Positions 24,403 through 27,354 of a stretch of DNA of 27,354 bases are shown here, piece after piece. The notes beneath the pieces are model-generated. The model did not search any database, was not told where the DNA came from, and worked only from the letters and a program-made list of their open reading frames with translations. The DNA is from JAGMDK01 sp023128695 (GTDB taxonomy: Bacteria; Planctomycetota; Phycisphaerae; UBA1845; Fen-1342). A program made the translations under genes and the position numbers. Numbering within the stretch: the stretch's first letter is position 1; each line of letters starts with the position of its first letter. The DNA is taken from contig DAOVQG010000022.1 in assembly GCA_030628805.1 (NCBI GenBank), positions 1-27,354 of the forward strand, given 5' to 3'.

Positions 24403-24655
24403 GCCCGGCGAGCGCGTCGCGGATGTCCGCTGCGACGACGACACGATGAGTGTCGACCTCGCCGATGGCCGGACGATCATCGTTCCGCTGGCCTGGTATC
24501 CGCGCCTGCTCGACGCGACGCCGGCCCAGCGTCAGAACTGGCAGCCGTGCGGCGGCGGCTTCGGGATTCACTGGCCGGACATCGACGAGGACCTGAGCAC
24601 ACAGGGGCTGTTGGCGGGCGCCCCCGCGCCGCGAAGGGCCGAGACGGTGCCATGA
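24383..24655 (+). CDS. DUF2442 protein
   Basis: The 90-residue product carries the DUF2442 signature: DDDTMSVDLADGRTIIVPL, AWYPRLLDATPAQRQNW, then GGGFGIHWPDIDEDLSTQGLL. It is coupled to the upstream DUF4160 gene by a 20-base overlap, the usual arrangement. It may be the regulatory or antitoxin member of the pair. Length and motifs are complete. Confidence 0.88.
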   Translation: MTTSGPKPGERVADVRCDDDTMSVDLADGRTIIVPLAWYPRLLDATPAQRQNWQPCGGGFGIHWPDIDEDLSTQGLLAGAPAPRRAETVP

Positions 24656-24722
24656 TGATGAAGGGCCTCCCGCGCACAGCCCACTTCGCCGGCGAGGCCA
24701 CGCCGACGCGCAAGATGTGTGG

Positions 24723-24746
24723 CATGGCCACGTCTTCGTGGCCATG
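24723..24746. repeat. Short hairpin, CATGGCCACG arms
   Basis: CATGGCCACG (24723-24732) and its perfect reverse complement (24737-24746) flank a TCTT loop. A second, imperfect palindrome of the CATGCCCACGCGAGCGTGG type follows at 24767-24790. Both belong to short dispersed elements and lie at the downstream edge of the DUF4160/DUF2442 insertion. Confidence 0.85.
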
Positions 24747-24805
24747 ATATGCTGTGGTAGGTGAAACATGCCCACGCGAGCGTGGAGCATGCCACGCCGG
24801 CGTGA

Positions 24806-25041
24806 TGGGGGCCGAGATCTGGGGCTGGGTAGCGTGGGCGTCTCACCCGCGAAGCTGCGACACGCTCCCGACCGGCCCGAGCGAACTGAGCTTCCTGTCG
24901 GTAGACACGCGTACGCCGTACGTGGCCGACTTCCCCGGCGAAGACGGCGGCAAGACCGCCCACTACATGCTCCGCTGGGTCGCCACCACCGGCGAAAAGG
25001 GACCGTGGAGCGAAACCGCCAGCGCGACGATCGGGGCGTAG
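24806..25041 (+). pseudogene. C-terminal remnant of an interrupted gene
   Basis: In one frame this reads AEIWG, some unrelated residues, then GPSELSFLSVDTRTPYVADF, a GKTAHYMLRWV segment and GEKGPWSET before the stop at 25041. This is the fibronectin-like C terminus of a common family of uncharacterised bacterial proteins. There is no start of its own with a ribosome site, and the 12 residues after AEIWG look inserted or frame-damaged. Together with the stub at 24111 it suggests a gene whose middle was lost or replaced by the DUF4160/DUF2442 pair. Confidence 0.6.
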
Positions 25042-25080
25042 CTGTGGGACGTAGTGTGACCAGCAGCGGGAGATACCAGT

Positions 25081-26883
25081 ATGCCGGTCGAGCCGCTCGA
25101 CAGGGTCTTGATGCAGTTTGACAATCGCACCGACCCTTTCGACGAAATCGAAATCGCGGATACCATCCAAGACCTGGCCCGCAAACGCGGCAACGTTGAC
25201 GAACTGGAGTTCCGCGAGTTGGCCGAGGGGATAGCGTTCAGCTTCGCTGAGACGGATACAAATGAGCCGTCGCGCTGGGGCACCTACTACGGTCCGCGCA
25301 ACTCGATGACGACGAAATCTGGCGAGACGATTGAGTCGCCGCGCATTGAACGCGTAACGCCAGAGATGCTTGCTTACTGGAAAGAACGCGTCAAAGAGGC
25401 GACCCATCCGCGCCTTCGAGTGAGATATGCCGATCTGGCATATGACTTCGGCGAGCACGTAACTGGCGAGAAGCCGGACTACCACCTCGCCCACATCGTC
25501 ATCGATGAGACTCTGCGAATGGTCGATCAGCAGGCGTACGAGCACGTGATCGAGGTTCACTGCAAGCTCAAGCGCGCGCTCGACCTCGCCATCCGACTCA
25601 ACGACAAGCCGCGTATCGAACAGGTATGCAGCGCGGTCATTGCGTTCGAGGATCAAACGGCTGAGGATAACGCGCTTGGCACGTGGGGGTTCGCATTCGA
25701 CCTGCTCATCGAGGGCGGGTGCAATTGCACTCTGACCGGCGAGCAAGAAACACACATCATAAATAGCCTTGAAAACCACCTGAAACGAGCAGCATCGGGC
25801 GGCCCGCCGAAGTTCGACCCGTTCGCTACGGAATCGGCGGCGCTGCGTTTGGCCCGATACTATCGTAGTAAGAAGCAAGACGTGGATTTACTACGTGTGC
25901 TGGGGGTGTACGTCGACAGTTGGATCCGTAGGTCCGGGGAGTCCAATCCTTCGCTCGGCAGCCTGTGGCTTGAGAAGGCCCGGGGAGTGCTCCATGACTT
26001 CGGCCTCCACGACGAGGCGGAGCAATTGGAGAGCCGCGTGCGTGAGTTGGCCGGTCGCTCGCGCGAAGACATGGCCACGATACGACACAGCGTTCAGTTC
26101 ACGAATGAAGAGATCAACGCGTTTCTTGATGCGATGACGGCCGGCACACTGGGGCAGACGCTGGTGCGAATCGCACTCCAGTTCCTCCCTGATCCCGAGA
26201 AGACCAAGGCGGAGGTCTTGAAAGTAGCTGAGCAGTTTCCGCTATTCTCAGTATTCACGAAACGAATCATCGACCACAGTGGACGCGTGGTCGCAGAGGT
26301 CGGGGCACCGCAAGACGACCTGGAAGGCCAGATCGCTCATCGCATGGCGGAAGATCTCGGCTTCTGTATGCCGTTTCTTCGCGCGACGATCGACAAGGTG
26401 TGCGACAAGTTCAGCATGTCCACGGATGCCGTGCTCGACTTCCTGTTCCAATCACCGGCGTTCGAGGAGGACCGGCGTCCCTTGATCCAGATGGGCGTCG
26501 AGGCGTACTTGCGCGGCGACCACGCGGTGTCGGCACACATGCTCGTGCCGCAGATTGAAGCCGCCGTCCGCAACCTCGTTGTGGGGCTCGGCGGTCCGAT
26601 CCTGGAACGCGGACGGCACGGGGGGATGAACCTACGGAATCTGGGCAAGCTGCTGCGAGACGAGCGCTTGGTTGCTACGCTAACGGATCGCGTCACACTC
26701 TACCTACGCGTGCTGCTGACCGACCAACGTGGCTGGAATCTGCGGAACATCGTGTGCCATGGGCTGGCACCTGCGGGCGCGTTCGGCTCGGCAGTAGCAG
26801 ATCGGATTCTGCACGCACTCCTACTACTCGGCCTCACTAAGGAGCGGTCACCAGAACACGAAAACGCGCAGGGAGTCGATTGA
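25081..26883 (+). CDS. DUF4209 protein with HEPN-like RNxxxHG motif, copy 2
   Basis: The 600-residue product is a full-length paralogue of the protein at 11328-13187. Shared blocks include WGTYYGP near residue 66, RVRYADLAYDF-EHVTGE, the mid-region LEGQIAHRMAED, VEAYLRGDHAVSAHMLVPQIEAAVRNLV and TDQRGWNLRNIVCHGLAP. The DUF4209 hallmark is R555-NIVC-H560-G, matching the HEPN RX4H spacing. ATG 25081 has GGGAG at good spacing. No signal peptide or membrane helix is seen. By eye the two copies are clearly homologous but diverged along their whole length, so this is not a recent duplication. A ribonuclease role in defence is possible by analogy with HEPN proteins and is not shown. Confidence 0.78.
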   Translation: MPVEPLDRVLMQFDNRTDPFDEIEIADTIQDLARKRGNVDELEFRELAEGIAFSFAETDTNEPSRWGTYYGPRNSMTTKSGETIESPRIERVTPEMLAYWKERVKEATHPRLRVRYADLAYDFGEHVTGEKPDYHLAHIVIDETLRMVDQQAYEHVIEVHCKLKRALDLAIRLNDKPRIEQVCSAVIAFEDQTAEDNALGTWGFAFDLLIEGGCNCTLTGEQETHIINSLENHLKRAASGGPPKFDPFATESAALRLARYYRSKKQDVDLLRVLGVYVDSWIRRSGESNPSLGSLWLEKARGVLHDFGLHDEAEQLESRVRELAGRSREDMATIRHSVQFTNEEINAFLDAMTAGTLGQTLVRIALQFLPDPEKTKAEVLKVAEQFPLFSVFTKRIIDHSGRVVAEVGAPQDDLEGQIAHRMAEDLGFCMPFLRATIDKVCDKFSMSTDAVLDFLFQSPAFEEDRRPLIQMGVEAYLRGDHAVSAHMLVPQIEAAVRNLVVGLGGPILERGRHGGMNLRNLGKLLRDERLVATLTDRVTLYLRVLLTDQRGWNLRNIVCHGLAPAGAFGSAVADRILHALLLLGLTKERSPEHENAQGVD

Positions 26884-26957
26884 ACTAGCCGTGTAGCGTA
26901 CGTCCCTTGACGCACCATTCGAATGTGGACCCGGGGTTGGTGCGGCTACCATTGGGT

Positions 26958-27080
26958 AATCGGGGGACACCATACCTATTTTTTACTAATACTAATCGTC
27001 AAATCGGGGGACACCGTCAAATCGGGAAATCGGGGGACACGGAAATCGGGGGACACCCGGAAATCGGGGGACACCGTACC
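26958..27080. repeat. Repeats of AATCGGGGGACAC with boundary motifs
   Basis: Five copies of AATCGGGGGACAC occur between 26958 and 27074. The first and last are each followed by CCATACCTATT or CCGTACCTATT. Similar sequences flank REP-associated transposase genes in other bacteria, so this may be the remains of such an element; no transposase gene is visible here. Confidence 0.75.
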
Positions 27081-27128
27081 TATTCCTCCTGCTTCTTAGC
27101 TTGCGTCCGGGCTTCGGTTTCAGCCGAG

Positions 27129-27354
27129 TAGGTCGGGTCATCGACCCGACGCACCGGGAATCGAACACACGTCGGGTCGATGACCCAACCTACGTTCTGA
27201 CTTCGCATTGCTCAAGAGCTTGCTATTACCCACATTTTCTGAGTTGTATGTAGCGGCCGGGCCCCGTACCGGCCGTCGGGAGCCTTGTTCCATAGCAGCG
27301 CTAGGCCCGGCATTTATGCCGGGTAAACGAGCTTTATTCTCCCTCCTTTCCTCC
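27129..27354. repeat. Terminal cluster of dispersed inverted repeats
   Basis: Arms of 24 bases at 27129-27152 and 27171-27194 (GTAGGTCGGGTC family, one mismatch) are followed by a GTAGCGGCCGGG element at 27249-27275 and a CCGGCATTTATGCCGG palindrome near 27308. From 26884 to the end of the window there is no convincing gene. Confidence 0.85.

Noticed and set aside
24568..25878. 436-codon minus-strand frame
   Set aside because: It crosses the DUF2442 end, the remnant and the DUF4209 start in antisense, with no motif of its own.

Overview
The window is GC-rich and looks like the chromosome of a Planctomycetota bacterium, or a contig from an uncultured relative. The evidence is a bacterial topoisomerase VI B subunit, a secreted PQQ-type propeller protein, and dozens of short palindromic repeats of the kind that litter planctomycete genomes. 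The taxonomic call is inference; no rRNA or tRNA gene was recognised.

Layout. 1-1.1 kb: unrecognised sequence, then a decayed phage terminase remnant. 1.3-4.8 kb (minus strand): a propeller protein broken by one amber codon, a class IV aminotransferase that has lost its middle, and an intact branched-chain aminotransferase. 5.0-8.3 kb: rlmN behind a perfectly duplicated promoter-like unit, a D-2-hydroxyacid dehydrogenase, and a two-domain universal stress protein. 8.5-11.0 kb: topoisomerase VI subunit B with no A subunit beside it and dispersed repeats read in frame in its tail. 11.0-13.2 kb: a tightly coupled cassette of an AF2212-like small protein, a 31-residue basic peptide and a large DUF4209 protein. 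13.7-15.4 kb: the two subunits of a class I fumarate hydratase, separated by an octanucleotide minisatellite.

15.5-22.9 kb (minus strand): a compact Mu-like head module. In transcription order it holds the portal (DUF935), a GNAT acetyltransferase, the I-type protease, a probable decoration protein, the gpT major capsid protein, a gp36-like protein, two small unknowns, a lipoprotein and a small two-helix membrane protein. No tail, transposase or intact terminase gene is present. 23.3-23.9 kb: a MntA/HepT toxin-antitoxin pair. 24.1-25.0 kb: a DUF4160/DUF2442 pair lying between two fragments that look like the ends of one broken gene. 25.1-26.9 kb: a second DUF4209 protein, paralogous to the first. 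26.9-27.35 kb: repeats.

The most interesting theme is the accessory block from 11 to 27 kb. Two large HEPN-type (RNxxxHG) DUF4209 paralogues, each preceded by small toxin-antitoxin-like genes, bracket a capsid-only Mu-like module and a MntA/HepT pair. This could be a defence or phage-parasite neighbourhood. The functional link is inference; only the gene content and order are seen.
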